Origin: DATEDA01 sp963820965
GTDB taxonomy: Bacteria > Pseudomonadota > Gammaproteobacteria > Burkholderiales > SG8-39
Direction: 5' to 3'
Assembly: GCA_963820965.1 (NCBI GenBank)
Contig: CAWGCC010000062.1
Location: 62,001 to 126,000, forward strand
Length of the DNA stretch: 64,000 nt
A model generated the notes under the pieces. It saw only the letters and a program-made list of their open reading frames with translations. It did no database searches and had not been told where the DNA came from. Positions within the stretch are counted from its first letter, which is position 1; every line of letters begins with the position of its first letter. Positions 44,535 through 53,371 of the stretch are shown here, piece after piece. A program made the position numbers and the translations under genes.

Positions 44535-45779
44535 CTACCGCAGATTCCCGGTGTGGCCGAGCGAGTACCGGCCCGGTTGCGGCCAAACCGTGAGGCCATG
44601 CGGCTCCTTGCCCACCTTGATGCTGCGCACTTCGCCCGTCGTCGTGTCGAAGGCGTAGACGACGTCGTCGAACCGGCCCGACAGCCACAGCACCTTCCCG
44701 TCGGCGCTCACGTTGCCCATGTCGGGGCTGCCCCCGCCGGGGACCGGCCACGTCGCCACGACCTTGCGCGTCGCGAAGTCGATGACGGAGACGCTGCCCT
44801 TGCCGCGCGGAGGGCCGTACACCTTGTGCGAGCCGCGGTTGGCGACGTAGAGCTTCGTCCCGTCGCGGCTGGGGTAGAGGCCGTGCGTTCCCGGGCCGGT
44901 CTCGATGAACCCGGCTTCGACGAAGGCGTCGCCGTCGATGACATGTACGCCGTCGGCGTGCATGTCCGCGACGTAGAACAACTTGCCGTCGGGCGAGGAG
45001 CGGATGTCCTGCGGCATGCCGCCCCGCGAGAGCTTCAGATAGCCGAGCACCTTCCGGTCGACGAAGTCGATCTTCGCCAGCATGCCCTTGAACTCGCAGG
45101 TGAAGATCGCGTAGCGGCCGTCGATCGAGAAATCCGCGTGGTTGATCCCTGCGCACTCGGGCACGGCGAGCGAGCTCTGCATCGCCATGGTCTGCGGATC
45201 GCGAAAGTCGAGGCGCTTGCGCGCCTCGGCGACCACGACCGCCGAGCGGCCATCCGGGGTGAAGTACATGTTGTACGGGTCGTCCACCGGGATGCTCTTC
45301 CCCGGCTTGCCGGTCATCGGGTCGATGGGGGTGAGGGTGCCGTCGGTCCGCCCCTCGGCGTTGTTCGTCACCCACAGCGTCTTGAGGTCCCACGAGGGCA
45401 CCACGTGCTGCGGGTTGATACCGACGCGAAAGCGACCGACCACCTTCATCTCGACCGGGTCGATCACATAGACGTCGTTCGACTGGCGGTTGGGCACGTA
45501 GACGCGCGGCAACGCGCCCCCGACCGCGGGACTGAGCTGGTCGGCCCGGGTCTCGCTGTAGAGATTGTCCGGGTCCACGACCGGCGGCATGCCGGCGACG
45601 GTCTCGATGACCCGCCGCGGCGGCGGTGGCGGAGGGACGGCCGCCGCCGGCGCCGGCGCGGGCGGGTTCGCTTCCGCCCGCTGGTCCGGCACGCCCCTCC
45701 CCATCCAGAGCACCGCCGCGACCAGCGCTCCTACCGCGAAACCTATGATGATGACCCAGCGACGCCCACTACGATCCAT
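44535..45779 (-). CDS. YVTN/YncE-type beta-propeller protein, membrane-anchored
   Basis: This 414-residue protein has one N-terminal helix (WVIIIGFAVGALVAAVLWMG), a Pro/Ala linker, and repeats of YNMYFTPDGRSAVVV / KLFYVADMHADGVHVID type that fold as a periplasmic beta-propeller. YncE-family proteins bind DNA or act as scaffolds; in copper operons they are often present but uncharacterised. It stands just before copA. Catalytic motifs are not seen. Confidence 0.85.
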   Translation of the reverse strand: MDRSGRRWVIIIGFAVGALVAAVLWMGRGVPDQRAEANPPAPAPAAAVPPPPPPRRVIETVAGMPPVVDPDNLYSETRADQLSPAVGGALPRVYVPNRQSNDVYVIDPVEMKVVGRFRVGINPQHVVPSWDLKTLWVTNNAEGRTDGTLTPIDPMTGKPGKSIPVDDPYNMYFTPDGRSAVVVAEARKRLDFRDPQTMAMQSSLAVPECAGINHADFSIDGRYAIFTCEFKGMLAKIDFVDRKVLGYLKLSRGGMPQDIRSSPDGKLFYVADMHADGVHVIDGDAFVEAGFIETGPGTHGLYPSRDGTKLYVANRGSHKVYGPPRGKGSVSVIDFATRKVVATWPVPGGGSPDMGNVSADGKVLWLSGRFDDVVYAFDTTTGEVRSIKVGKEPHGLTVWPQPGRYSLGHTGNLR

Positions 45780-45839
45780 CCGACCCTCCGCGAATATTGC
45801 CGACGATCACGCTGCCAACCATACAAGTGCGCCCGAGCG

Positions 45840-46319
45840 CTACGCCGCCCTGCTGAACCGACCGTGCGGGCAGTCTCCGACCAGCCGCATGAAGTCCCGG
45901 GTCGCCATGTGCACGACGTGCTCGTGGTCGCCCGCCTCGAAGTACATGTCGGGCTGCGCGAGAACGCTGTCCTCGACGACCGTGTCGATCCCGTAGGCGG
46001 GACCGACCGGCGGGATCGCGCCCGTCTCGCAGTCCTCGAACAGCATCGCCGCATCCTCCTCGGTCGCGAGGTGGACCAGGCGGCCGACCCGCAGCGCAAC
46101 CTCGGGGAGCTCGAGCCGGTGCGAGGCCGGCAGAACCGCCATCAGGTAATGGCTGTGCTCGAGATCCTGCTCGAGCAGCACCGCTTTGGCGAGGCGGCTC
46201 GCCTCGATGTGCGCGGTCTCGGCGGTGCGCAGGCTCGTCGCCGTGTGCCGGTGCGCGATCACTTCGTAAGGGACCTGCTCCTTGTCGAGGAAACTCTTGA
46301 GCGTATGGGCGATTGTCAT
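45840..46319 (-). CDS. YbaK/EbsC-type prolyl-tRNA editing domain protein
   Basis: This 159-residue cytoplasmic protein has the YbaK/ProX fold (VPYEVIAHRHTATSLRTAET; ASRLAKAVLLEQD). It may deacylate mischarged tRNA, for example Cys-tRNA(Pro). The ATG at 46319 follows GGAGGCC. It is 60 nt upstream of the propeller gene but probably unrelated to copper handling. Confidence 0.82.
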   Translation of the reverse strand: MTIAHTLKSFLDKEQVPYEVIAHRHTATSLRTAETAHIEASRLAKAVLLEQDLEHSHYLMAVLPASHRLELPEVALRVGRLVHLATEEDAAMLFEDCETGAIPPVGPAYGIDTVVEDSVLAQPDMYFEAGDHEHVVHMATRDFMRLVGDCPHGRFSRAA

Positions 46320-46454
46320 GGCTGGGCCTCCTTCCGGCGCGGGTATGCCGGGTTCATAACATCCATATAGCAGAACCGACGGCACGTTGCGAATGCCGGC
46401 GGTGCGCCACGTTGCCGCGTCGGATGGGATCTGGCTGCCGCGGCGCCGTGCGCG

Positions 46455-46682
46455 CTACTTCTTCGCCGGCGGCGGGTCGCGACGGCCCATCTCCGACATC
46501 TGGCCCTGCATCTGTTCCATCATCATCTGCATCATGTCCATGCGCTGCTCCATGCGGCGCACGCGGTCCTCGGGCGCGCCCGGGTGGCCGACGCCCTTGT
46601 GTTCGCAGATCTCGACCGGCCGCCGGGATAACGGCGGTCTGGGGGCGACGTGGACCAGGATCGACGAGCGGCCAACCATCAT
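46455..46682 (-). CDS. Short Met-rich frame, partial duplicate of the 47571 protein
   Basis: Its C-terminal half reads MEQRMDMMQMMMEQMQGQM, almost the same as the end of the Met-rich protein at 47571-48080. The N-terminal half (PRPPLSRRPVEICEHKGVG) lacks any signal peptide and looks like non-homologous lead-in. It may be a truncated copy able to bind copper, or a decaying fragment. No ribosome site is obvious. Confidence 0.4.
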   Translation of the reverse strand: MMVGRSSILVHVAPRPPLSRRPVEICEHKGVGHPGAPEDRVRRMEQRMDMMQMMMEQMQGQMSEMGRRDPPPAKK

Positions 46683-46770
46683 GCCCCGAACCGCTGCGGA
46701 AGCCCGTTGGAGATCGGCGCGCGGATCGAATTGCTCATCGCCGCGTGTGGACGAAGCTGGGCCACACTCG

Positions 46771-47007
46771 CTAATCCCCCATGTCGCGCTTCATCTGGTC
46801 GAACTGCTCGCGCGTCAGCTCGCCCTTGGCGTAGCGCTCCTTCAGGATGTCGAGAGCGCGGCTCCCCGTGCGCGACGCGCCGCTGCTCGCGAGCCACTTG
46901 ACGAGTACCAGGATCCCGAGGACCACGAGGATCCAGAACAACCCCATGTGAAGGATGCCGATGCCGATCCAACCCCAGCCCCATCCGTCCGGTCCACCCC
47001 ACATCAT
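46771..47007 (-). CDS. SHOCT-domain small membrane protein
   Basis: This 78-residue protein has an aromatic-rich start (MMWGGPDGWGWGWIGIGI), one helix (MGLFWILVVLGILVLVKWLA) and the SHOCT motif DILKERYAKGELTREQFDQM. It is related to the frameshifted gene at 28516. Such proteins are common in copper-resistance operons. It lies 36 nt after the DUF302 gene on the same strand. Confidence 0.8.
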   Translation of the reverse strand: MMWGGPDGWGWGWIGIGILHMGLFWILVVLGILVLVKWLASSGASRTGSRALDILKERYAKGELTREQFDQMKRDMGD

Positions 47008-47043
47008 CTCAGTCCTCCGTTTCGACAGCTTGTCGCGAGCGCA

Positions 47044-47436
47044 TCAGAGGGCGGCGAGCACCCGTTCGAGGCGCTTGCGCACCTCGGCGGCGATCTCGCC
47101 GATCTCGGCCCGATCGACGAGCTGCAGCACCGCCTGCGGATCCATGATCTCGACGAGCGTCCCGCCCGACTTGTCCTCGCGGACCACCACGTTGCACGGC
47201 AGCAGCGCACCGATCTGGGGCTCGACCTCGATCGCGCGATGCGCGAGCTGCGGGTTGCACGCGCCGAGGATCCGGTAGGGCGGCATGTCCTTGCCGAGCT
47301 TTTTCTTCAGCGTTGCGGCGACGTCGATCTCGGTGAGCACGCCGAAGCCCTCCTTCTCGAGCTCGGCTGTGACCCGCTCGCGCGCCTGTTCGAAGGGCAT
47401 CGCGACGGGTTTGCCAAAGGTGTACTTGCTGGTCAT
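47044..47436 (-). CDS. DUF302 family protein
   Basis: This 130-residue soluble protein has text PFEQARERVTAELEKEGFGV, TEIDVAATLKKKLG and LGACNPQLAHRAI, typical of DUF302. It is usually found with metal or redox genes but has no known activity. The ATG at 47436 gives a normal N-terminus. It leads a short series with the SHOCT gene. Confidence 0.85.
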   Translation of the reverse strand: MTSKYTFGKPVAMPFEQARERVTAELEKEGFGVLTEIDVAATLKKKLGKDMPPYRILGACNPQLAHRAIEVEPQIGALLPCNVVVREDKSGGTLVEIMDPQAVLQLVDRAEIGEIAAEVRKRLERVLAAL

Positions 47437-47570
47437 GTCGCATCTCCTTGCACAAGTGAGGACTCGAAGCAGGGGCGCCGCGATCGCGCGGCCCCCGCGG
47501 TGAGCCAGAGGGCCGCCTACCGCGACGCCGCACCAGAACGGGTGTGATCCCGGCGCGGCACGCGCGTCCA

Positions 47571-48080
47571 CTACTTGCGCTGCTCCATCTCCTCGTGCTG
47601 CATCATCTGATCCATCATCATCTGCATCATGTCCATGCGCTGCTCCATCATGCGCATCCGCTCATCAGGCGTGCGCGGTCCCGCTTGCGGCGCTTTGCCG
47701 GCCGCTGGCGGTTGGTCACCGGGCCCCGCTTTGGGCCCGCCCATCATCCCGCCGCCCATGCCCGGACCCATTCCGCCGCCCATCATCATCGGCCCGCCCA
47801 TGCCGCGCATGTCCTTCATCGCGTCCTGCATGGTCGCCATGTGCTCCTGCATGAGCTTCTGCCGCTCCGCCGGATCGGTCGTCGTGCGCAGCTTGTCCAT
47901 CTGCGCCTGCATCTTTTTCATCTGCTCCTGCATCTTCTGCATGTCCATGCCCATCATGCCGGGACCGCCCGGCATCGACGGGGCGGGCTTGGCGGATTTG
48001 TCAGCGGGCGCTTGCGCGTGCGCGCTTGCGAGCGCGCCGGCGAGCAGGAGCGATGCGAACAGCGGTTTTGCGAGTCTCAT
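47571..48080 (-). CDS. Secreted Met/His-rich periplasmic protein
   Basis: This 169-residue protein has a signal ending ASAHAQA, then Met-Gly repeats (GPGMMGMDMQKMQEQMKKMQ; MMMGGGMGPGMGGGMMGG) and a C-terminal coil with MEQRMDMMQMMMDQM. Methionine clusters like these bind Cu(I)/Ag(I) in the oxidising periplasm. The ATG at 48080 has GGAGG; an in-frame ATG 12 nt upstream lacks it. It is a strong candidate metallochaperone, with no named family. Confidence 0.75.
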   Translation of the reverse strand: MRLAKPLFASLLLAGALASAHAQAPADKSAKPAPSMPGGPGMMGMDMQKMQEQMKKMQAQMDKLRTTTDPAERQKLMQEHMATMQDAMKDMRGMGGPMMMGGGMGPGMGGGMMGGPKAGPGDQPPAAGKAPQAGPRTPDERMRMMEQRMDMMQMMMDQMMQHEEMEQRK

Positions 48081-48116
48081 GATTGCCTCCATTTCCTTGG
48101 GTGGAACTACACTTGG

Positions 48117-48296
48117 TCAATGAACGGCTTGCTCCCGCGGCGCGTCAGCGGGAAGGCGGCAGAACCCGTGCGCGGGCACGCCAAGCGCGCTGTTGAACTT
48201 GCTCGACAGGTTCTGAAATGCGACGAGCCCGGTGAGCTCGACGACGGCGTGTGATCGCACGGCTGCGCCGGTCTTGAGAGGGTGCATCCGGTTCAT
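48117..48296 (-). pseudogene. Carboxymuconolactone-decarboxylase remnant
   Basis: The C-terminal part AVVELTGLVAFQNLSSKFNS and GVPAHGFCRLP matches the last ~45 residues of AhpD/CMD-family proteins. Only 59 residues remain of a normal ~180-residue protein, preceded by an ATG with GGAGGACC. The active-site region is missing. It is a degraded 3' fragment. Confidence 0.65.
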
Positions 48297-48435
48297 GACT
48301 GGTCCTCCATGGGCGTGCCGCGCGGTCCTCGGCCTTCGAGCGGCGCTCGTGGCGGACGCGGGCGGGGAACGGTCCTCTGCGCCGGATGGACAGACGCGAG
48401 GTCTGGCCCGCCGGCGAACGGACGTCAGGAACGGG

Positions 48436-48853
48436 TCAGAGCAGGAGTCGCGGGAGACGCCGGAACATCGGCTCCGGCGGCGGGAGGTCGTACCAGGTGC
48501 GGCGTTGCAGGGCGGCGAAGATCGCCGCGGTCGTGCCGCGCGAGAGCGCAAGCGCGGCGACGGGGGCTTTCCCTACGAGCGGAGCGCCATCCTCCGGCGA
48601 CGTCCGATCGTCGATCGCCGCCTCGGGGAAGGCATCGCAGCAAGGGGTGCGGTGCTCGGCGTCGTCGGTCTCTGCCGCGTATGTGATCTGGTCCGCGACC
48701 TGCGAAGTCGCCGGCGTCCCGGCTGGGAGCTCGATGCCGCAGTAGGCCTGCACCGCCGGGACGATCGCGAACAGCACCGCGGCGACCAGACCGATGCCGA
48801 ACGCTCGATCGCCTCGTACGGGATCGCGAGCCGGTTAATCTGAAGAGCTTCAT
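48436..48853 (-). CDS. Small secreted Cys-containing protein of the copper operon, one frameshift
   Basis: The ATG at 48853 begins MKLFRLTGSRSRTR, but the hydrophobic segment that should follow (IGLVAAVLFAIVPAVQAYCG) is in the next frame, one extra base near 48803. Corrected length is ~138 residues. The rest includes EHRTPCCDAFPE, a Cys/His cluster. It is the last gene of the operon that holds the multicopper oxidase. No family recognised. Confidence 0.55.
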
Positions 48854-48984
48854 GAATCGTAGGCTGCCATATGGCGCGCCATTCGAGTTGACGGATATCA
48901 AATACAGAACGGGATCCCGGCGGGGCAATCGGGCCGCGCGACGGCGGCGCCGCTCGTCGCCAGCACGGGCACGCCCAACGCTCG

Positions 48985-49275
48985 CTATTTCACCGGCTCG
49001 ATCTTCGTTACGGTGTACTGGCCGCCGATCTTGTCGGCCTGGAATCTGATCTTGTCGCCCGCCTTGACCTGGTCGAGCATCGCCGGGTCGTTGACGTGGA
49101 ACACCATCGTCATCGACTCCATGTTCAGGTTCGGGATCGGGCCGTGCTTGATCGTGAGCTTCTTCGCGTCCTTGTCGACACGCCGGATCTCGCCGTCGGC
49201 GAGCGCCTGGGCGAGGACGGGGGCGGCGAAGACAAGCATTGCCGCGGTCAACGACAAGAACGTCCTTCTCATCAT
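48985..49275 (-). CDS. cusF: CusF-like copper-binding protein
   Basis: This 96-residue periplasmic protein has a signal ending FAAPVLAQA and an OB-fold. The site is KHGPIPNLNMESMTMVF: His, then Met and Met-x-Met. E. coli CusF has Trp where this has Met (NMESMTM versus NWPEMTM), so the cation-pi contact to Cu(I) is replaced by a thioether. It carries Cu(I) from the CopA side to CusCBA. It is 7 nt downstream of the cupredoxin gene. Confidence 0.88.
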   Translation of the reverse strand: MMRRTFLSLTAAMLVFAAPVLAQALADGEIRRVDKDAKKLTIKHGPIPNLNMESMTMVFHVNDPAMLDQVKAGDKIRFQADKIGGQYTVTKIEPVK

Positions 49276-49282
49276 CGAGCTC

Positions 49283-49768
49283 CTACTTTGAAACGACCTT
49301 GATCCTGCCCACCATCCCGGCCTCGAAATGGCCCGGAATCAGACATCCATAGTGGAACTCGCCGGGCCTCGTGAAGTGCCAGACGATCTCTTCCGTCTTG
49401 CCGGGCGCGACGTGCGCCATGAAAGGCTCGTCGTGCTCCATGCCGGGGTGCTTCTTCATCAGCTCCGCGTGCCCTTTCAGCTCCTGCATCGTGCCGAGCA
49501 CCATCTCGTGCATCGTCTTGCCCGAGTTCTTCACGACGAAGCGGACCGTCTCGCCCTGCCGGATCTCGAGCGCGTCGGGCGTGAACCGCATCCTGTCGCT
49601 CATGTCGATGCGGATCGTGCGCGTCGCTTTCTTCGGATCGCCGGTGCGGCCGAAATCGGTCTCGACCATCGGCTGCGCCTTGCGGGCGGATCTCTGCCCG
49701 TCGCCGTGCGCATGAACGGCGAACGGGACGAAGCACAGGGCGAGCGCCACGAACTCAATGATCCGCAT
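49283..49768 (-). CDS. Cupredoxin-domain copper protein
   Basis: This 161-residue secreted protein has a signal ending AVHAHGDG, then a plastocyanin-like barrel. The blue-copper ligands are visible as HEMV, YGCLIPGH and EAGM: a Cys, two His and a Met. A Met/His stretch (MKKHPGMEHDEPFMAH) lies between. It would bind one copper and hand over electrons or copper. Its start overlaps the multicopper-oxidase stop by 14 nt. Confidence 0.88.
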   Translation of the reverse strand: MRIIEFVALALCFVPFAVHAHGDGQRSARKAQPMVETDFGRTGDPKKATRTIRIDMSDRMRFTPDALEIRQGETVRFVVKNSGKTMHEMVLGTMQELKGHAELMKKHPGMEHDEPFMAHVAPGKTEEIVWHFTRPGEFHYGCLIPGHFEAGMVGRIKVVSK

Positions 49769-51125
49769 GGCCGCCCCCCTTCTTGACCGTCATCGCTGTC
49801 GGATCGGTGGCCGGCCGCGCGGTGCGAGCGACCGGCTGCGGCGCGCCGGTCCACTCGTACGCGACCGTACCCGCCGGGTGCTGGTACCAACCCGGGTCCC
49901 GGTAGTCGTCCCGGGCGAGTCCTTCACGCACCTTCACCACCGTGAACATGCCGCCCATCTCGATCGGCCCGAACGGGCCCTGGCCGGTCATCATCGGCAG
50001 CGTGTTGTCCGGCAGCGGCATCTCCATCTCGCCCATGTCGGCCATGCCGCGCTCGCCCATCACCATGTAGTCGGGCACGAGGTTCATGATCTTGCGCGCG
50101 ACGCCACGATGGTCGACCCCGATCATGGTCGGCACGTTGTGCCCCATCGCGTTCATCGTGTGATGCGACTTGTGGCAGTGGAACGCCCAGTCGCCCGGGG
50201 CGTCGGCCTGGAACTCGAACGCGCGCATCGCGCCGACCGGCACGTCGATTGTGACCTCGGGCCACTGCGCCTCGGGCCGGACCCAGCCGCCGTCGGTGCA
50301 CGTCACGCGGAAATCATAGCCGTGCATGTGGATCGGGTGGTTGGTCATGGTGAGATTGCCCATCCGGACCCGCACCCGGTCGCCCTTGCGCACCGCGAGG
50401 TGGTCGATCCCGGGGAACACGCGGCTGTTCCAGCTCCACAGGTTGAACTCGGTCATCGTGGTGACCTTCGGCGTGTACGCGCCCGGATCGACGTCGTAGG
50501 CGTTGATCAGGAACACGAAGTCGCGGTCGACGCGCATGAACTTCGGATCGCGCGGATGCACGACGATGAAGCCCATCATGCCCATCGCCATCTGCACCAT
50601 CTCGTCGGCGTGCGGGTGATACATGAAGGTGCCCGACTTCTTCATCACGAACTCGTACACATAGGTCTTCCCGACCGGGATCTGCTTCTGCGTGAGACCG
50701 CCCACGCCGTCCATGCCGGACGGCAGCAGGACGCCATGCCAGTGGATCGTCGTGTGCTCGGGGAGTTTGTTGGTGACGAAGATGCGCAGCCTGTCGCCCT
50801 CGACGCACTCGAGCGTCGGTCCCGGCGACTGACCGTTGTAGCCCCACAGGTTCGCTTTCATCCCGGGCGCGAGCTCGCGCACCACCGGCTCGGCGACGAG
50901 GTGGAACTCCTTCCAGCCGCCATTCATCCGCCACGGCAGGGTCCAGCCGTTCAGCGTGACGACCGGGTTGTAGGGCCGTCCGTTCGGAGGGACGAGCGGC
51001 GGCTGTGTCGCCGCGCTCGTCTGCACCGGCGCCTCGGGGATCGAGGCCGCCTGCACGCGGCTCACCGCCGCCGCGCCGAGCGCTACCGCGCCGGCGCCGC
51101 CGAGGAACTTGCGTCGTGTAACCAT
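49755..51125 (-). CDS. Multicopper oxidase, Tat-exported (CopA/CueO group)
   Basis: This 456-residue periplasmic enzyme oxidises Cu(I) to the less toxic Cu(II). The N-terminus TRRKFLGGAGAVALGAAAV is a twin-arginine signal. Copper ligands are HWHGV, HPHADEM, HPIHMHGYDF and FHCHKSHHTMNAM; the last fits HCHxxxHxxxxM with a type 1 Met. A Met-rich loop (DMGEMEMPLPDNTLPMM) resembles the CueO substrate region. The ATG at 51125 is preceded by the TolC-family gene (16 nt). Confidence 0.93.
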   Translation of the reverse strand: MVTRRKFLGGAGAVALGAAAVSRVQAASIPEAPVQTSAATQPPLVPPNGRPYNPVVTLNGWTLPWRMNGGWKEFHLVAEPVVRELAPGMKANLWGYNGQSPGPTLECVEGDRLRIFVTNKLPEHTTIHWHGVLLPSGMDGVGGLTQKQIPVGKTYVYEFVMKKSGTFMYHPHADEMVQMAMGMMGFIVVHPRDPKFMRVDRDFVFLINAYDVDPGAYTPKVTTMTEFNLWSWNSRVFPGIDHLAVRKGDRVRVRMGNLTMTNHPIHMHGYDFRVTCTDGGWVRPEAQWPEVTIDVPVGAMRAFEFQADAPGDWAFHCHKSHHTMNAMGHNVPTMIGVDHRGVARKIMNLVPDYMVMGERGMADMGEMEMPLPDNTLPMMTGQGPFGPIEMGGMFTVVKVREGLARDDYRDPGWYQHPAGTVAYEWTGAPQPVARTARPATDPTAMTVKKGGGHADH

Positions 51126-51141
51126 GATGTGACTCCGTCGT

Positions 51142-52548
51142 TCAGTGGCCGCCGGCGCGCACCGGGGCTGTGATCGCAGCGGGCCTCGCGCCGGCCGGGC
51201 GCGTCTCGCCGGCGCCGGCGAGCGCGGCCTGCAGGTCGGCCTCGGCGACCCAGAAGTCGCGCGCCGCCTCGATCGCGGCATTCACGGCTGTGACCTGCTC
51301 GCGCGCGTCGACGAGCAGCTCGAACACGCTGATGAGCATGCCGTTGTAGCGAAGCAACTGCTCCTCCGAGATGCGCTTGCGCAGCGGCACGATCTCGTCG
51401 CGGTAGTGCCGCGCGGTCTCGTACGCGGTCGTGTACGCCGAGTACGTCTCGCGCACCTCGGAGCGCGCGTTGACCGCCGTCTCGGCGACGCGCTGCACCG
51501 ATTGCATGTAGACCGCCTCCGCGCGCGCGACCTTCGCCGAACCCCAGTCGAATAGCGGGATCTCGATCACGAGCGCGAAGCCGGTCTTCCACGGCTCGTC
51601 GCCCTCGCGCGTCCGCGCAGGCCCGAGGTCGAACAGGTTGATCACCCGCGTCGCTTTCACGAGCCCGAGCGACTCGGCGACCGCCTCGGTCTCGCGCTGT
51701 GCCGCAAGGACGTCGAGGCGCTGCCGCATTGCCGCGCCTTCCGCGTCCCCTTGCTCGGCGGGCGCCGCCGGCAGGTCCGGCAGCCGGTCTGGAAGCACGA
51801 ACCGGGTCTCGTCGCCGTGCAGGCCCATCAGCCGCGTGAGCCGCTCGCGGTCGGCTACCGCGCTCTGGCGCGCGCGGGCGAGCTGTGCCACGGACTCGGC
51901 ATAGAACGCCTGCTCGCGCATTTGCGCGAGCTTCGGAAAGTTCCCGGCGCGGGCCAACCGACGCGCGAGCTCTGCGCTCGCGTCGGCCGCCTCCTTCACC
52001 TGCTCGGCGTACCGCGCCGTCTCCTGCGCGCCGACCGCCTGGAAGTACGCGCGCCGCGTCTCCGCTGCGAGTCCGACCGCCGCGCGCGCGCCCTCGAGCT
52101 TGGCCCGGTCGAGGCCGCGGCCGGCCGCCTTCGTCCTGAGCGGCAGCGTGACGAGATCGATGATCGGGAAGAGCAGCGTCCACTCGAGCTTCCGGTCGCT
52201 GCCATGCCACGTGTTCAGGTAGTCGAAGCTCGGGTTGCGCAAGCGACCGGCCTGCACGAGATCCGCCTCGGCGATGCCGAGTGACGCATAGGACGCCTGG
52301 AGGCCGGGGTTGTTCAGCAGCGCGATCTGGACCGCGTCGTCGACGCCGAGCGGCTTCGCGAGCAGCGCCTGCACCTGCGCCGCGATCGCTTCGCCGTCCT
52401 TGTCCGCGCGCGCGAGTTGCACGTTCGTGCCGAGACGCTCTGCCGCGAGCTTGCGCACGTCGCCGAAACCGCCGTCCTGCGAGAACGTCGCGCAGCCGCC
52501 GAGCGCGAACGCGGCGTGGAGCGCGAGCGTACGACCGATGTTCGTCAT
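51142..52548 (-). CDS. TolC-family outer-membrane lipoprotein of the copper operon
   Basis: This 468-residue protein has a lipobox signal ending ALGGCATF. OEP repeats include LGVDDAVQIALLNNPGLQAS and GTNVQLARADKDGEA, and coiled helices such as AEQVKEAADASAELARRLA. It is not in a CBA set, so it may pair with the pumps elsewhere or act as a CopB-like partner of the oxidase. It lies 7 nt after the small protein gene and 16 nt before the oxidase gene. Confidence 0.87.
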   Translation of the reverse strand: MTNIGRTLALHAAFALGGCATFSQDGGFGDVRKLAAERLGTNVQLARADKDGEAIAAQVQALLAKPLGVDDAVQIALLNNPGLQASYASLGIAEADLVQAGRLRNPSFDYLNTWHGSDRKLEWTLLFPIIDLVTLPLRTKAAGRGLDRAKLEGARAAVGLAAETRRAYFQAVGAQETARYAEQVKEAADASAELARRLARAGNFPKLAQMREQAFYAESVAQLARARQSAVADRERLTRLMGLHGDETRFVLPDRLPDLPAAPAEQGDAEGAAMRQRLDVLAAQRETEAVAESLGLVKATRVINLFDLGPARTREGDEPWKTGFALVIEIPLFDWGSAKVARAEAVYMQSVQRVAETAVNARSEVRETYSAYTTAYETARHYRDEIVPLRKRISEEQLLRYNGMLISVFELLVDAREQVTAVNAAIEAARDFWVAEADLQAALAGAGETRPAGARPAAITAPVRAGGH

Positions 52549-52555
52549 GGCCGCC

Positions 52556-52843
52556 TCATCGCTTCGTCTCGGGCGTTTGCGCCGGCGAAGGGCGGGGTGG
52601 CGGCGCCGTTTTCCGGTCGGCGCGGACCACGCCCGAGTGGCCGCCGACGCTGCCGACCTCGTCGTTCACTTCGCGCCACGGCGCGAGCGCCTCGTCGCGA
52701 TACGGCCGGTAGCCCTCGAACGCGGATGCGCGGACCGGCGGCGCGGCCGAACGCGCGTCCTCGGGCTTGGCCCGCGATTGGGCGTGCGCGGCGCCGGCGA
52801 CGACGGCGATCGCCGCGGCGACGCATGCGAGCTGCTTCGTCAT
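52556..52843 (-). CDS. Small secreted hypothetical protein
   Basis: This 95-residue protein has a signal ending GAAHAQS and then a disordered, charged tail (AFEGYRPYRDEALAPWREVN). No Cys, no metal motif, no family. It is the second gene of the copper-oxidase operon, 7 nt before the TolC-like gene. Confidence 0.6.
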   Translation of the reverse strand: MTKQLACVAAAIAVVAGAAHAQSRAKPEDARSAAPPVRASAFEGYRPYRDEALAPWREVNDEVGSVGGHSGVVRADRKTAPPPRPSPAQTPETKR

Positions 52844-52913
52844 GTCGAACCTCGTGCGGATGCAACGCGAGTACGAACGACGGCTGCGCGCCGCCGTCGC
52901 TAAAGCACGGTCG

Positions 52914-53273
52914 TCAGACGAAGTGCGCCAGCGGCGGGCGCTTGAGCAACTCGGGGAAGAAGCGGTAGGGGTGAATCGTCAGCGCGACCGGGACGATCGC
53001 GCCGGCGGGTAGCGACAGGATCGGCGACGCCGCTGCGGCGCCGGACGAAAGGTTGTGGCAGCAACCGTGACCGAAAGCGTCGTGCCCGGTGTCGCCGTCG
53101 TGGTCGTGGGCAGGCTCATCGTGTTCGTGATCGTGCTGCCCGCCGCCGTGCATTGCCTGATGCATCGCCGAGCCTTCCGGGTCGAGCTCGCAGTCGAGCA
53201 CCATCCACGGCAGGGCCCCCGCCTGCAGCGGCAACCAGCCGAGAAGGAAGATGACGAGCGCTTTGCGCAGCAT
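52914..53273 (-). CDS. Small His-rich secreted protein (CopL-like)
   Basis: This 119-residue protein has a signal (LVIFLLGWLPLQAGALPWM) and a dense metal-binding segment (HDHEHDEPAHDHDGDTGHD, then HGCCHN). Proteins of this shape at the head of cop operons can boost expression in response to copper. The ATG at 53273 is followed by LRKALVIF; a nearby GTG would add a few residues. No confirmed family. Confidence 0.65.
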   Translation of the reverse strand: MLRKALVIFLLGWLPLQAGALPWMVLDCELDPEGSAMHQAMHGGGQHDHEHDEPAHDHDGDTGHDAFGHGCCHNLSSGAAAASPILSLPAGAIVPVALTIHPYRFFPELLKRPPLAHFV

Positions 53274-53371
53274 GCGTTTCACGGAAACGCGAGTATAAGC
53301 GCGGCCAAACCCGGCCGTCACCGGGCAGACCGCGCATCGGCCGGAAGAGTCTCCCGGAGGAAGACCCCTCG

